A stretch of 64,000 nucleotides of DNA from Thermoanaerobacterales bacterium (GCA_012840135.1 DUMA01000022.1:62001-126000); one strand, 5' to 3'. Positions 24,653 to 33,629 are shown, counted from the stretch's first letter. Numbers and translations are program-made. The notes: a model not told the origin generated them from the letters alone.

Positions 24653-25840
24653 ATGAATTATGAAAGGCTTTATTCAGAAAGAATAAAGCAACTTTCACCT
24701 TCACCCATAAGAGAGCTTTTAAAAATCGCAGTAAAACCAGGGATGATTTCCCTGGCGGGAGGGAATCCTTCACCGGATACTTTTCCCGTTAAAGAATTAA
24801 GGAATTGCTTCCTTGAGGTTCTGGAAAAAGATTGGAAACGTATTTTACAATACAGCCCTACTGAAGGGAATAGCGATTTGATTGAGATTATAAAACAGTA
24901 TTCCAGAAACCAGGGAATAGACTGCGAAAATGAAAATATATTAGTAACTACCGGATCCCAGCAGGGGATGGACCTTGTATGCAAGGTTTTGCTCAATCCC
25001 GGCGACGAAGTCATAGTAGAACTTCCAAGTTATCCCGGAAGTATTCATACCTTAAGATCTTATCAGGCAAAATTGACCGGTGTACCTGTCGACGATGAGG
25101 GCATTGATATCGGTATTTTGGAAGAAATTTTACAAGAGCGCCAAAAAACCGGCAAGATGCCTAAATTTATATACATAATACCTACTTTTCAAAATCCTTC
25201 CGGTGTAACTCTTACAGAAGACAGAAGAAAGAGTATTTTGAAGCTTGCTGAACTGTACGGTATAACCATAGTAGAGGATGATCCCTACAATGAATTGAGA
25301 TATGATGGTGAAAACATAAAACCAATAAAAGCCATGGATTGCAATGAAAATGTAATCTATATGAGCTCTTTCTCTAAAACGTTCTGTCCCGGAGTGCGGG
25401 TTGCTTGGGTGATAGGTCAAAAAGATCTGGTCAGGAAAATGGTGATAGGAAAGCAGGGGGTAGACCTCCATACCAGCAGTTTGAACCAGGCAATTGTAGC
25501 TGAATATTGCAGGAATAACTTTATGGAAAGTCATATAAAAAATATTCTGTTATATTACAAGGAAAAACGAGATATTATGCTGGAATCTCTTGAGATGCAC
25601 TTCAAAAATCTGGCTACATGGACAAGACCTCAAGGAGGGTTCTTTATTTGGGTTTCATTGAAAAAAAACGTTGATACAGGTGAATTATTTTCAAAGGCGG
25701 TAGAGAAAGGAGTAGTATATGTACCCGGTTCTTCTTTCTGCGTGGATGGAAGCAATAAAAACAGCATGAGACTGTCTTTTGCTACGGTGAGCAATGAAAA
25801 CATCAAAAAGGGGATACAGCTTCTATCAGACATTTTTTAA
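24653..25840 (+). CDS. PLP-dependent aminotransferase, class I (LysN/AAT-I-like)
   Basis: A 395-residue enzyme. The substrate region LAGGNPSPDTFP is near residue 38, the PLP-contact segments are GSQQGMDLV and PTFQNPSGVTL, and the PLP lysine is in SSFSKTFCPGVRVAW (about 240). This subgroup includes 2-aminoadipate and branched-chain/aromatic aminotransferases with broad range. ATG 24653 with AAGGGGG upstream is the real start; a longer frame from 24584 overlaps the gamma gene. As last gene of the sigma-54 operon it would feed 2-oxoacids to the oxidoreductase (inference). Confidence 0.9.
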   Translation: MNYERLYSERIKQLSPSPIRELLKIAVKPGMISLAGGNPSPDTFPVKELRNCFLEVLEKDWKRILQYSPTEGNSDLIEIIKQYSRNQGIDCENENILVTTGSQQGMDLVCKVLLNPGDEVIVELPSYPGSIHTLRSYQAKLTGVPVDDEGIDIGILEEILQERQKTGKMPKFIYIIPTFQNPSGVTLTEDRRKSILKLAELYGITIVEDDPYNELRYDGENIKPIKAMDCNENVIYMSSFSKTFCPGVRVAWVIGQKDLVRKMVIGKQGVDLHTSSLNQAIVAEYCRNNFMESHIKNILLYYKEKRDIMLESLEMHFKNLATWTRPQGGFFIWVSLKKNVDTGELFSKAVEKGVVYVPGSSFCVDGSNKNSMRLSFATVSNENIKKGIQLLSDIF

Positions 25841-25864
25841 TTTAAAGCCATGCACGATGTACCG

Positions 25865-25910
25865 AAGCCTCTCATATTTTAATTATAAATTATTAAAAAG
25901 GGAGGCTTTT
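25865..25910 (+). promoter_or_regulatory. Long hairpin enclosing a ribosome binding site
   Basis: GAAGCCTCTC... pairs with GGGAGGCTT over 9 bp (25865-25873 with 25900-25908, one G-T pair), then after a small internal loop TTTTAAT pairs with ATTAAAA (25877-25883 with 25892-25898). The right arm contains GGGAGG, the ribosome site of the next gene. Four Ts follow, so it may also act as the terminator of the operon upstream. Confidence 0.55.
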
Positions 25911-25914
25911 ACGA

Positions 25915-26247
25915 ATGAAAACACAATGCCCTTTTTTAATAAAATATAAAGTTATTCATTACATAAATATGACAGGAACAATTTATAAATGTATTCTGGG
26001 CAACGCTTTGTTACAATCTGCAGATTTGAAAAAAAAGTGGGCATGCGGTGGATGTCCCATACCTTTGGTAATAAATAACAAACCTTGCAGTTATTTAAAA
26101 CCTCATAAAATCTTTTTGATAAGGGGATCCAGTAAAACATGGTTAAGCTGTGAATTGCTCAATATTGTAATGGACAGCTCAGGAGAATTTTGTCATTTAA
26201 ACTGTAAAATAAATGAACAAAATATTTCCTCCAAACATTTGCAATAG
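25915..26247 (+). CDS. Cysteine-rich small protein, unknown
   Basis: A 110-residue protein that I do not recognise. It has eight cysteines at residues 5, 26, 44, 47, 58, 79, 93 and 97 with a central CGGCPIP, which suggests a bound metal or Fe-S cluster. It has no signal peptide or membrane segment. Its ribosome site GGGAGG, 9 bp before the ATG, sits in the arm of a long hairpin, so translation is likely regulated. It follows the sigma-54 operon and is closed by its own terminator. Confidence 0.6.
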   Translation: MKTQCPFLIKYKVIHYINMTGTIYKCILGNALLQSADLKKKWACGGCPIPLVINNKPCSYLKPHKIFLIRGSSKTWLSCELLNIVMDSSGEFCHLNCKINEQNISSKHLQ

Positions 26248-26272
26248 GTAAGGTTTTGACCTTACTTTTTTT
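26248..26272 (+). terminator. Rho-independent terminator
   Basis: GTAAGGT-TTTG-ACCTTAC is followed by seven Ts, beginning right after the stop codon of the Cys-rich protein gene. Confidence 0.9.
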
Positions 26273-26341
26273 GCGAATTAGAAGGAAAAAACGGGAAAAA
26301 ATAGAATATTATGTTAGAAATAAGAAATGGGGGGATGATGT

Positions 26342-27526
26342 ATGAGTAAGATAGAAGCTTACAATATTTTGTTAAAATTTAAAAAGTCTAAAAATAATAG
26401 GTACAAAAGGCTTGATATAGCTTTGATGTGGATAAGCCTATTATTTTGGGCCGGAAGGTATAATCAAGCTCTGGAATTTGCCGATAAATATTTTAACAAG
26501 CGGCTTTGTGAAGAACTTTACTGCTGGAAAGGGATAATGTATTATTTTTTAAAGGATTACTCAAAAGCATGCGAAGCATTAGAAAGAGCGGAGGCTTCTG
26601 ATGCGAAAAGTGCTGAAATAAAATATTTTCTAGCAGAAACATATATTATGAGATCAGAATTTGAAAAGGCTGAGTTAAAATACAGGGCTATAATTATCGA
26701 TAAAGATTTAAAAAGTCTGGGTTTATTTGGATTGGGTTGCTGTCTCATGAAGAAAGAACGTTTCGACGAAGCACTTGGATTTTTCAATAGAGCTCTGGAG
26801 TGCGCAAGACAGGATAATAAAATTCAAATCTTAAATAAAAAGGGGTTATGTTTACTTGCTCAAGAAAAGTTAGAAGACGCATATGAATGTTTTCTGGAAT
26901 GCTTGAAAATCTCGCCGGATGACGATTCTATTAAGTTAAATATGGCTCTGGTATTAAGTAAACTGGGTAACTATGAAAAAGCTGTTAAAATATATAAAAA
27001 CTATTTATCCAGGAACCCGCATGATTTAATAGCCATCAACAATTTGAGCCTTTGCTTGGCAGCTCTGGGAAATTACAATGAAGCTATGGAATACTGTATA
27101 AAGGGTTTAGCAATAGATCCTATAAATATTGATTTATTGGGGAATAAAGGATACTGTCATTACAAATTGCAGGACTATAAAAATGCGCTGGATTGTTTGA
27201 ATGAGGCAGAAAAATACTCCAAAAATGATATAATATTACTGAACAACAAGGCCCTGTGCCTCATGGCTCTGGAGAATTACGATGAGGCTCTCAGGCTCTT
27301 CGATAAGGTTTTACATGAACAATGTAGCGATGATGTTTTGATAAACAAAGCCCATTGCCTGATCAAAAAAGAACAATTCAGGGAAGCCTTAAAGTGTCTC
27401 GATAAAGTGAAGAATAAAGCAGAAAAAGGATTCGATGTCTATACGCTGCAGGGAATATGCTTTGAAAAACTGGGAGATAATGAAAAAGCAATAGAATACT
27501 ATAATAAATCTCTTAATAATGCATGA
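26342..27526 (+). CDS. Tetratricopeptide (TPR) repeat protein
   Basis: A 394-residue soluble helical protein made almost entirely of TPR units of about 34 residues, at least nine of them (for example ALGNYNEAMEYCIKGLAIDP and LGDNEKAIEYYNKSL). It has no signal peptide or enzymatic motif; TPR arrays are protein-interaction scaffolds. ATG 26342 follows GGGGGGAT. It lies 12 bp before surE and probably shares its transcript. The partner is unknown. Confidence 0.85.
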   Translation: MSKIEAYNILLKFKKSKNNRYKRLDIALMWISLLFWAGRYNQALEFADKYFNKRLCEELYCWKGIMYYFLKDYSKACEALERAEASDAKSAEIKYFLAETYIMRSEFEKAELKYRAIIIDKDLKSLGLFGLGCCLMKKERFDEALGFFNRALECARQDNKIQILNKKGLCLLAQEKLEDAYECFLECLKISPDDDSIKLNMALVLSKLGNYEKAVKIYKNYLSRNPHDLIAINNLSLCLAALGNYNEAMEYCIKGLAIDPINIDLLGNKGYCHYKLQDYKNALDCLNEAEKYSKNDIILLNNKALCLMALENYDEALRLFDKVLHEQCSDDVLINKAHCLIKKEQFREALKCLDKVKNKAEKGFDVYTLQGICFEKLGDNEKAIEYYNKSLNNA

Positions 27527-27538
27527 GAGGTGTTATAT

Positions 27539-28300
27539 TTGAATATACTCCTTACCAATGATGATGGTATATATTCTGAAGGTTTAATCGCTCTGGCCGA
27601 AAAGATTTCTGAAATAGCTGATGTATTTATAGTAGCACCGGACCGGGAACGGAGTGCTACGGCTCATGCCATTACGATGCATAAACCATTGCGAGTTGAA
27701 AGGGCTCGTATTCCCCATTGTGAATCTACCAGCTGGATGGTCAATGGTACCCCTTCGGATTGTGTCAAACTTGCACTGGAATCATTGCTGGATTTTAAAC
27801 CCGATATGGTACTTTCAGGTATCAACAAGGGGCCAAACCTGGGGACTGATGTTATTTATTCCGGCACTGTTTCGGCAGCCATAGAAGCCGCTATACTGGG
27901 AGTACCGGCTATCGCCTTTTCCATTGCTGCTTACGAAAATATCAATTATGATTATCCGGCCCGTTTTGCACAAAAACTATGCCGGCAGCTTACGGAGCTC
28001 GAGTTTCCAAAAAATTCTCTTTTAAATGTGAACATACCTCCGCTGGATGAAAACGAAATCTGTGGAGTATATATAACCCATTTAGGAATAAGAAAATACA
28101 GGAATTCTTTCGATAAGCGAAAGGATCCCAGGGGAAGAACTTATTATTGGCTAGCTGGCGAGGTGATAGAAAACATGGAGGACGTTGGATCCGATGTGTG
28201 GGCTGTAAGGAATAATTATATTTCCGTCACACCTATACATTTCGATTTGACTAAATATGATATAATTGATATCATAAGAAATTGGAATATTAAACCATGA
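27539..28300 (+). CDS. surE: 5'/3'-nucleotidase SurE
   Basis: A 253-residue metal-dependent phosphatase of nucleoside monophosphates. The family start ILLTNDDG (metal-binding Asp pair), VNGTPSDCV (about residue 79) and GINKGPNLGTDVIYSGTVSA (about 97) are intact. TTG 27539 gives the classical N-terminus and has GAGAGG 8 bp upstream; the GTG at 27530 overlaps that site. It follows the TPR gene and precedes a small ypmA-like gene. Confidence 0.94.
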   Translation: MNILLTNDDGIYSEGLIALAEKISEIADVFIVAPDRERSATAHAITMHKPLRVERARIPHCESTSWMVNGTPSDCVKLALESLLDFKPDMVLSGINKGPNLGTDVIYSGTVSAAIEAAILGVPAIAFSIAAYENINYDYPARFAQKLCRQLTELEFPKNSLLNVNIPPLDENEICGVYITHLGIRKYRNSFDKRKDPRGRTYYWLAGEVIENMEDVGSDVWAVRNNYISVTPIHFDLTKYDIIDIIRNWNIKP

Positions 28301-28322
28301 TTATCAAGAAAGGGTAAATGAT

Positions 28323-28487
28323 ATGAAAGAAGATAAGCTTAAATTGATGGCCAAAAAGGAAATTCACTACAGCGATGGATTATATCAACTGGTAGATTTT
28401 TTAAACAAGAATCTAAAAAATAAGGGTGTGATTTTCGGGATTTCCAAAGAAGGTGACAGGGCTGTGGTTTCGATCTACGAAATGTGA
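28323..28487 (+). CDS. Small YpmA-like protein (DUF4264 type)
   Basis: A 54-residue protein. The central LYQLVDFLNKNLKNKGVIFG resembles Bacillus YpmA, a small conserved Firmicute protein of unknown function; the C-terminus RAVVSIYEM also fits. AAGAAAGGG lies about 10 bp upstream of the ATG. It follows surE by 22 bp. The assignment rests on remembered similarity. Confidence 0.65.
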   Translation: MKEDKLKLMAKKEIHYSDGLYQLVDFLNKNLKNKGVIFGISKEGDRAVVSIYEM

Positions 28488-28523
28488 TTAGTTTGTGTGC
28501 CTTCCCATTATAAACATGCACCT

Positions 28524-28551
28524 TTGACGTCCCTGACTAATATTATAAGAT
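28524..28551 (+). promoter_or_regulatory. Candidate promoter
   Basis: TTGACG at 28524-28529, 16 bp, TAAGAT at 28546-28551, 27 bp before the double P-loop ATPase gene. Confidence 0.5.
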
Positions 28552-28578
28552 ATGTAAATTTTTTAGGAGGGGACTAAA

Positions 28579-29694
28579 ATGGGAGGCAGTATAGTGAGGT
28601 ATTTCCCTGGTGGAAATACACCAAACGGTTATATATCATTATTTGAACGGATAATACCGTGGTCGGATGCGAAAAAGATAATAATCATAAAAGGTGGTCC
28701 CGGAGTTGGGAAATCATCATTTATGAAAATAATAGCAAAAGATTTATTAAAACAGGGCTTTAATCTCGAATTTCTACATTGTTCTGCAGATAACGGTTCC
28801 ATTGACGGATTATTGATAACAGATTTGGATATTATTTTGTTGGACGGTACAGCTCCTCATATGATGGATCCCAAATATCCCGGTTGTATTGATGAAATAA
28901 TCAATCTTGGCAACTATTGGAATGAAGATGGAATAAGACAAAATAGGGAACAAATAATAAGTTTGCAAAATGAGATAAGTGTTTGCTACAAGCGAGCTTA
29001 TAACTATTTAAAAGCGGCCCGGATAATTTTGGATGACCTCAAGCAAGTATATAACAATGCCATTGACGTTCATCAGTTAAACGATTTGATGGACGAAGTA
29101 GTGGATAAGACTTTTGAGGGAGCTTCTAAGAAGAATAAAATTTCCAGGCAAAGAAATATGTTTGCCAGTGCCATTACCCACGATGGCCCGGTACATTATC
29201 TTGATTCTTTATTCTGGAATATTCAGAAGCGCTTTATTGTAACAGGTTTCCCCGGCACCGGCAAATCTGTACTTATGAAAAAAATCGTAAATATTGCAGT
29301 TCAAAAGGGCCTTGATGTAGATGTTTTCCTTTGCCCCATGGAACCGGAAAAGATCGAACATATTATTATTAAAGACCTTAATGTCGGATTTGTTACTTCA
29401 GTAAAACCGCATGTCCTTACCAGGATAAAAGATAGTGATGAGTTGATAGATTTTAATAAAGTACTGGTTTCATCCAAAATCAACGGTTATGAAGAAGTAA
29501 TAAATTATAACAACTCGGTATTCTGGGATTTGTATTACAGAGCAGTAAAATATCTGGATTATGCTAAAAAATTCCATGATGAATTGGAACGTTATTATGT
29601 AGCAAATATGGATTTCAATAAAATTGATGAAATCCGCGATAAGACTTTTGCCAAGATATTAAAATATGCATACGCTGAAAGTTATAGTAAATAG
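28579..29694 (+). CDS. Double P-loop ATPase, PRK06851-like, function unknown
   Basis: A 371-residue soluble protein with two nucleotide-binding sites: Walker A IIKGGPGVGKSSFM near residue 38 and VTGFPGTGKSVLMKK near residue 216. The halves look like an internal duplication of a P-loop kinase-type domain, each followed by a DLD/DLN acidic strand and a long helical segment (FWNIQKRF, YYRAVKYLDYAKKFHDELERYY). Proteins of this organisation occur in spore-forming Firmicutes without an assigned function. It has its own promoter and terminator and is thus a single-gene unit. Confidence 0.75.
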   Translation: MGGSIVRYFPGGNTPNGYISLFERIIPWSDAKKIIIIKGGPGVGKSSFMKIIAKDLLKQGFNLEFLHCSADNGSIDGLLITDLDIILLDGTAPHMMDPKYPGCIDEIINLGNYWNEDGIRQNREQIISLQNEISVCYKRAYNYLKAARIILDDLKQVYNNAIDVHQLNDLMDEVVDKTFEGASKKNKISRQRNMFASAITHDGPVHYLDSLFWNIQKRFIVTGFPGTGKSVLMKKIVNIAVQKGLDVDVFLCPMEPEKIEHIIIKDLNVGFVTSVKPHVLTRIKDSDELIDFNKVLVSSKINGYEEVINYNNSVFWDLYYRAVKYLDYAKKFHDELERYYVANMDFNKIDEIRDKTFAKILKYAYAESYSK

Positions 29695-29716
29695 AGGGAG
29701 AACCCTCTTTTTTTAT
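29693..29716 (+). terminator. Rho-independent terminator
   Basis: AGAGGG-AGAA-CCCTCT followed by eight Ts; the left arm overlaps the TAG stop of the ATPase gene. Confidence 0.88.
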
Positions 29717-29787
29717 TACTATTTAGAAGGAAATCCTGTTTTTTTGGAGAATATAAAAGATACCAGTATTTAATTCCGGAGGAAATC

Positions 29788-30528
29788 ATGAACAGAAATT
29801 CCCTGGTTAAAATTAACTTGGTACTGTTGTTTTTATTTCTTTTATCTATATTTCTTGTTTCCGGCTGTTCGGATAGTTTTAAAAAGCTTTCCCCAAAAGA
29901 AGCTGTAATAAAGGCCAATGAAAAGTTAAAACAAACCGATGGATATCGCATGAAAATGGATGTAACACTTAAGATTAATGATATAAACCAGAATGTAGTT
30001 TTTATGGGGGAAGTTAAAAACCCAGGCATAACACATCTTAAAGGTAATTTTATGGGGATGGAACTTGAATTCTATCAAAAAGATGATACTTTTTTTATTA
30101 AAAATCCCCTAACACAAAAATGGTCTAAAAGCCAGGATTTGGGATTTCCCGAAATGAATAGTATAATTAATACATCCGGGGGAACATTTAACAATCTAGC
30201 AGATTTGATATCAAAGGCCGATTACTTACCCGATGAAAAAATAAATAATATCGATTATAAAGTTGTAAAATATACTCTTGATAAGGATAAAATAAAACAA
30301 ATAATTGAAAAAAGCAGTTCAAAGAATATAAAGGATGTCGAATATACTTTTAAAGTATGGATAGGTAAAAAGGATTTTTTAATACATAAAATGGATATAA
30401 ATATAGATTTGCTTATAGCCGATATGAAGAAACAGTCCGCAAACATGATAATAGATATATACGATTTTAATAGTAAGGATATTGATATTAAGATTCCGCC
30501 GGAGGTAACCTCTCTTTTTAATAAATAG
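29788..30528 (+). CDS. Lipoprotein with LolA/LppX-like domain
   Basis: A 246-residue secreted lipoprotein. The signal peptide has a hydrophobic core LVLLFLFLLSIFLVSG and lipobox VSGC with the acylated Cys at about residue 27. The rest is beta-rich and resembles the LolA/LppX-like (DUF6612-type) lipoproteins of Firmicutes: ANEKLKQTDGYRMKMDVTLK, a central KWSKSQ region and DFLIHKMDINIDL. Such proteins may carry hydrophobic ligands at the cell surface; function is unknown. GGAGGAAA precedes the ATG. It sits 28 bp before an aminotransferase gene with no evident link. Confidence 0.78.
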   Translation: MNRNSLVKINLVLLFLFLLSIFLVSGCSDSFKKLSPKEAVIKANEKLKQTDGYRMKMDVTLKINDINQNVVFMGEVKNPGITHLKGNFMGMELEFYQKDDTFFIKNPLTQKWSKSQDLGFPEMNSIINTSGGTFNNLADLISKADYLPDEKINNIDYKVVKYTLDKDKIKQIIEKSSSKNIKDVEYTFKVWIGKKDFLIHKMDINIDLLIADMKKQSANMIIDIYDFNSKDIDIKIPPEVTSLFNK

Positions 30529-30556
30529 CGGATTAAAATAAAAGGAGTGATTTTAA

Positions 30557-31756
30557 ATGAATCTATCAGAAAAGGCGAAGGGTATTAGCCCATCTCCTAC
30601 CTTAGCAGTTGATGCTAAAGCAAAACAGATGAAAAAAGAAGGCCAGGATGTAATAGGCTTTGGAGCTGGCGAACCTGATTTTGATACTCCTGATTATATT
30701 AAAGCAGCTGCCGTATCGGCTATAAAACAGGGGTTCACCAAATATACACCGGTAGGTGGTATTGTTGAATTAAAAGATGCCATTTCAAAGTACCTGCAAG
30801 AAAGCACAGGCACCTTTTATAAACAAAGTCAAGTAATTGTATCCAATGGCGCGAAACAGTGTCTTTTCAATGCCCTGTATTGTTTGATTAATCCAGGGGA
30901 TAAAGTTCTTATTCCAAGCCCATACTGGGTAAGTTATCCGGAATTAGTTAAGCTATGTGGTGGGATACCGGTATTTGTCGAAACCAAAGAGGAAGATGAT
31001 TTTCAATTAAAAGCCGATGCATTAATACCTCACATAGACGATAGAACAAAAGTGTTGATAATAAACAGCCCAAACAATCCCACCGGCAGTGTTTATTCAT
31101 GGGAAGATTTGAAAAAAATAGCCGAAATCGCTGCGGAAAAAGACATATTTATTATATCTGATGAGATCTATGACAAACTAATATATGATGGCGAGAAACA
31201 TTCAAGTATAATAAGCGTGGATGAAGCTATGAAAGACAGGACCATCGTAATAAACGGCATGTCAAAAACTTTTGCTATGACAGGATGGAGGATTGGGTTT
31301 GCTGCGGGACCGGAAAAACTAATTGAGGTCATGACTGACTTTCAGAGCCACACTACATCAAACCCAAATTCCATAGCCCAGAAGGCAAGTCTTGAGGCAT
31401 TGTTGAACTATAATAATCAAGATATTGTGGCCAGCATGGTAGAAGAGTTTTCTGAACGAAGAATCTACATGGTCAACAGAATAAATCAAATACCTTATCT
31501 TTCCTGCCGTTTGCCTAAAGGTGCTTTTTATGTTATGATGAACATATCTGCTACCTTTGGTAAACAACTGGATGGAAAGTATATAAAGGATTCAACTGGT
31601 TTTGCAGAATTGCTTCTTGAAAAATACAAGGTAGCGGTTGTTCCTGGAGTAGCTTTTGGAACCGAGGAGTATGTAAGATTGTCTTATGCTACTTCGATGG
31701 AAAACATCAAAAAAGGATTGGATAGAATAGAAGAATTTGTAAAAGCTTTAAAATAA
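30557..31756 (+). CDS. Aspartate aminotransferase, class I (subgroup Ib)
   Basis: A 399-residue PLP enzyme transferring the amino group between aspartate (or a related amino acid) and 2-oxoglutarate. GAGEPDFDTP near residue 35, YTPVGG, NSPNNPTGSVY (about 170), SDEIYDKLIY and the PLP lysine motif NGMSKTFAMTGWRIGFAAG (about 235) place it in the AspC/AspB Ib group common in Firmicutes. AAAGGAGTG precedes the ATG. A hairpin separates it from purB, and its product aspartate is the co-substrate of purine synthesis just before the PurB step. Confidence 0.92.
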   Translation: MNLSEKAKGISPSPTLAVDAKAKQMKKEGQDVIGFGAGEPDFDTPDYIKAAAVSAIKQGFTKYTPVGGIVELKDAISKYLQESTGTFYKQSQVIVSNGAKQCLFNALYCLINPGDKVLIPSPYWVSYPELVKLCGGIPVFVETKEEDDFQLKADALIPHIDDRTKVLIINSPNNPTGSVYSWEDLKKIAEIAAEKDIFIISDEIYDKLIYDGEKHSSIISVDEAMKDRTIVINGMSKTFAMTGWRIGFAAGPEKLIEVMTDFQSHTTSNPNSIAQKASLEALLNYNNQDIVASMVEEFSERRIYMVNRINQIPYLSCRLPKGAFYVMMNISATFGKQLDGKYIKDSTGFAELLLEKYKVAVVPGVAFGTEEYVRLSYATSMENIKKGLDRIEEFVKALK

Positions 31757-31776
31757 AAGCAGGGTTTTCCCTGCTT
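31757..31776 (+). terminator. Hairpin between aspartate aminotransferase and purB
   Basis: AAGCAGGG-TTTT-CCCTGCTT is a perfect 8-bp stem directly after the stop codon. It lacks a run of Ts, so it may attenuate or protect the transcript rather than end it. Confidence 0.45.
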
Positions 31777-31797
31777 AAATTAATAGGAGTGATTGTT

Positions 31798-33225
31798 TTG
31801 AAGGAGTATTATGAAAATCCCCTGATTCAAAGATATGCCAGCAAAGAAATGATCATCAATTTTTCACCACAAAAAAAATTTCAAACATGGCGAAAACTAT
31901 GGATAGCACTGGCTGAAGCCGAAAAAGAATTGGGTCTTCCCATAACTCAGGAACAGATAGATGAAATGAAATCTCACGCAAGCGATATAAATTTTGATGA
32001 TGCAGAAGAATTCGAAAAAAATACCAGGCACGATGTAATGGCACATGTACTCGCTTTTGGCAAACAATGCCCGAAGGCTAAACCTATTATTCATCTCGGA
32101 GCTACCAGTGCTTTTGTGGGAGATAACACAGATATTATTTTAATGAAAGAAGGCCTCGGGATAATAAAGCGAAAACTGGTAAATGTAATAGACAATTTAA
32201 GAGATTTTGCCTTAAAATACAAAGACTTACCCACTCTAGGTTTTACCCACTTTCAACCGGCCCAGCTCACCACTGTTGGAAAAAGGGCATGCCTCTGGAT
32301 TCAGGATCTGGCCACTGACCTGGGGGATTTAGAGTATCGGGAACAAAATTTGATGCTCAGGGGAGCTAAAGGAACAACAGGCACTCAGGCCAGTTTCATG
32401 AAACTTTTCGACAACGATGAAGAAAAAGTAAAAAAGCTAGATAGCCTGATAGCAAAAAAAATGGGTTTTGAAAGAACGTTTCCCATAACCGGCCAAACAT
32501 ATCCCCGCAAGCTAGACAGCCACGTATTGCAGGTTCTCCAATCTATTGCCGAAAGTGCACATAAATTTGCAGTTGATTTAAGACTTTTATCAAGTTTGAA
32601 AGAAATTGAAGAACCTTTTGAAGAAAAGCAGATAGGATCGTCAGCTATGGCATATAAACGAAATCCTATGAGATGCGAAAGGATAACGGCACTCAGCAGG
32701 TATGTAATTGTAAACGGTTTGAATCCTTACATCACCGCTGCCAATCAGTGGTTTGAAAGAACACTGGACGATTCGGCCAATAGAAGAATCGTAATACCGG
32801 AAATGTTCCTGGCCGTTGACGGTATATTAAACATTTATATGAACGTAACCCAGGGACTTGTTGTAAATTCCAAAGTCATTGAAAAGCATGTCATGGAAGA
32901 ACTTCCATTCATGGCTACAGAAAACATTTTGATGGAAGCAGTAAAAAGGGGAGGGGACCGTCAGGAATTACATGAGGTTATACGAATGTATTCAATAGAA
33001 GCCTCGAAGGATGTAAAACAGGGAGGAGACAATAAATTAATTGATAAGATAATAAATGATAATCGGTTTAGATTAAATGAAATGGAAATAAGACTGATGC
33101 TAAAACCTGAAAAATTTATCGGCCGCAGTCCAAATCAGGTGGTAGACTATATAAGCCAATACATTGATCCTATTTTGGAAAAACATAAAAATATTTTAGG
33201 AGAAACAGCTTATCTAAAGGTATAA
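31798..33225 (+). CDS. purB: Adenylosuccinate lyase
   Basis: A 475-residue homotetrameric enzyme cleaving fumarate from adenylosuccinate and SAICAR in purine synthesis. The fumarase-superfamily signature GSSAMAYKRNPMRCERI is near residue 280, with HDVMAH (about 80), HLGATSAFV and TLGFTHFQPAQ. The catalytic Ser lies in the signature loop. TTG 31798 has TAGGAG 8 bp upstream and gives the expected KEYYENPL N-terminus; GTG 31789 overlaps the ribosome site. Confidence 0.95.
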   Translation: MKEYYENPLIQRYASKEMIINFSPQKKFQTWRKLWIALAEAEKELGLPITQEQIDEMKSHASDINFDDAEEFEKNTRHDVMAHVLAFGKQCPKAKPIIHLGATSAFVGDNTDIILMKEGLGIIKRKLVNVIDNLRDFALKYKDLPTLGFTHFQPAQLTTVGKRACLWIQDLATDLGDLEYREQNLMLRGAKGTTGTQASFMKLFDNDEEKVKKLDSLIAKKMGFERTFPITGQTYPRKLDSHVLQVLQSIAESAHKFAVDLRLLSSLKEIEEPFEEKQIGSSAMAYKRNPMRCERITALSRYVIVNGLNPYITAANQWFERTLDDSANRRIVIPEMFLAVDGILNIYMNVTQGLVVNSKVIEKHVMEELPFMATENILMEAVKRGGDRQELHEVIRMYSIEASKDVKQGGDNKLIDKIINDNRFRLNEMEIRLMLKPEKFIGRSPNQVVDYISQYIDPILEKHKNILGETAYLKV

Positions 33226-33358
33226 AAACTATAAAAAAATAAATAGTATAAATAAAGAAAAAACTATTTAGAACCTTCCCGATAGTGTTGGACAAGAGCC
33301 TGTTTTTGTTTTCTGTCGCAGTCATTAAAAACTTAATAAAATCAGGGAGGGATACGTA

Positions 33359-33604
33359 TTGCATACCTTAGCTGGGGTGAAAAGCCAGTGTAAACCTTAT
33401 TACATTGAAGGTGTAGAAACCTATGAGGATGCAATGAAACATGAAGATTGGAGTGGAAACATACTGGGAGTGCGATGTCCTAAGTGTAACCAATTATTTT
33501 TAATATTTCACCACAAATATATAGATGTTTATGGTGAATACAAAAAAGTCTGGGGTTTTTGTACGAATTGCAATAATATCGTAGAAGCTGTAATAAATAA
33601 ATAA
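33359..33604 (+). CDS. Small zinc-ribbon-like protein, unknown
   Basis: An 81-residue protein starting with TTG behind GGGAGGG. CPKC at about 39-42 and CTNC at about 68-71 form a likely zinc ribbon; an extra Cys is at residue 11. No family recognised. It stands alone after purB and is closed by a strong terminator. The 133-bp gap before it holds no clear promoter. Confidence 0.6.
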   Translation: MHTLAGVKSQCKPYYIEGVETYEDAMKHEDWSGNILGVRCPKCNQLFLIFHHKYIDVYGEYKKVWGFCTNCNNIVEAVINK

Positions 33605-33629
33605 CTAACTAACTCCTTTGAAAATAATA

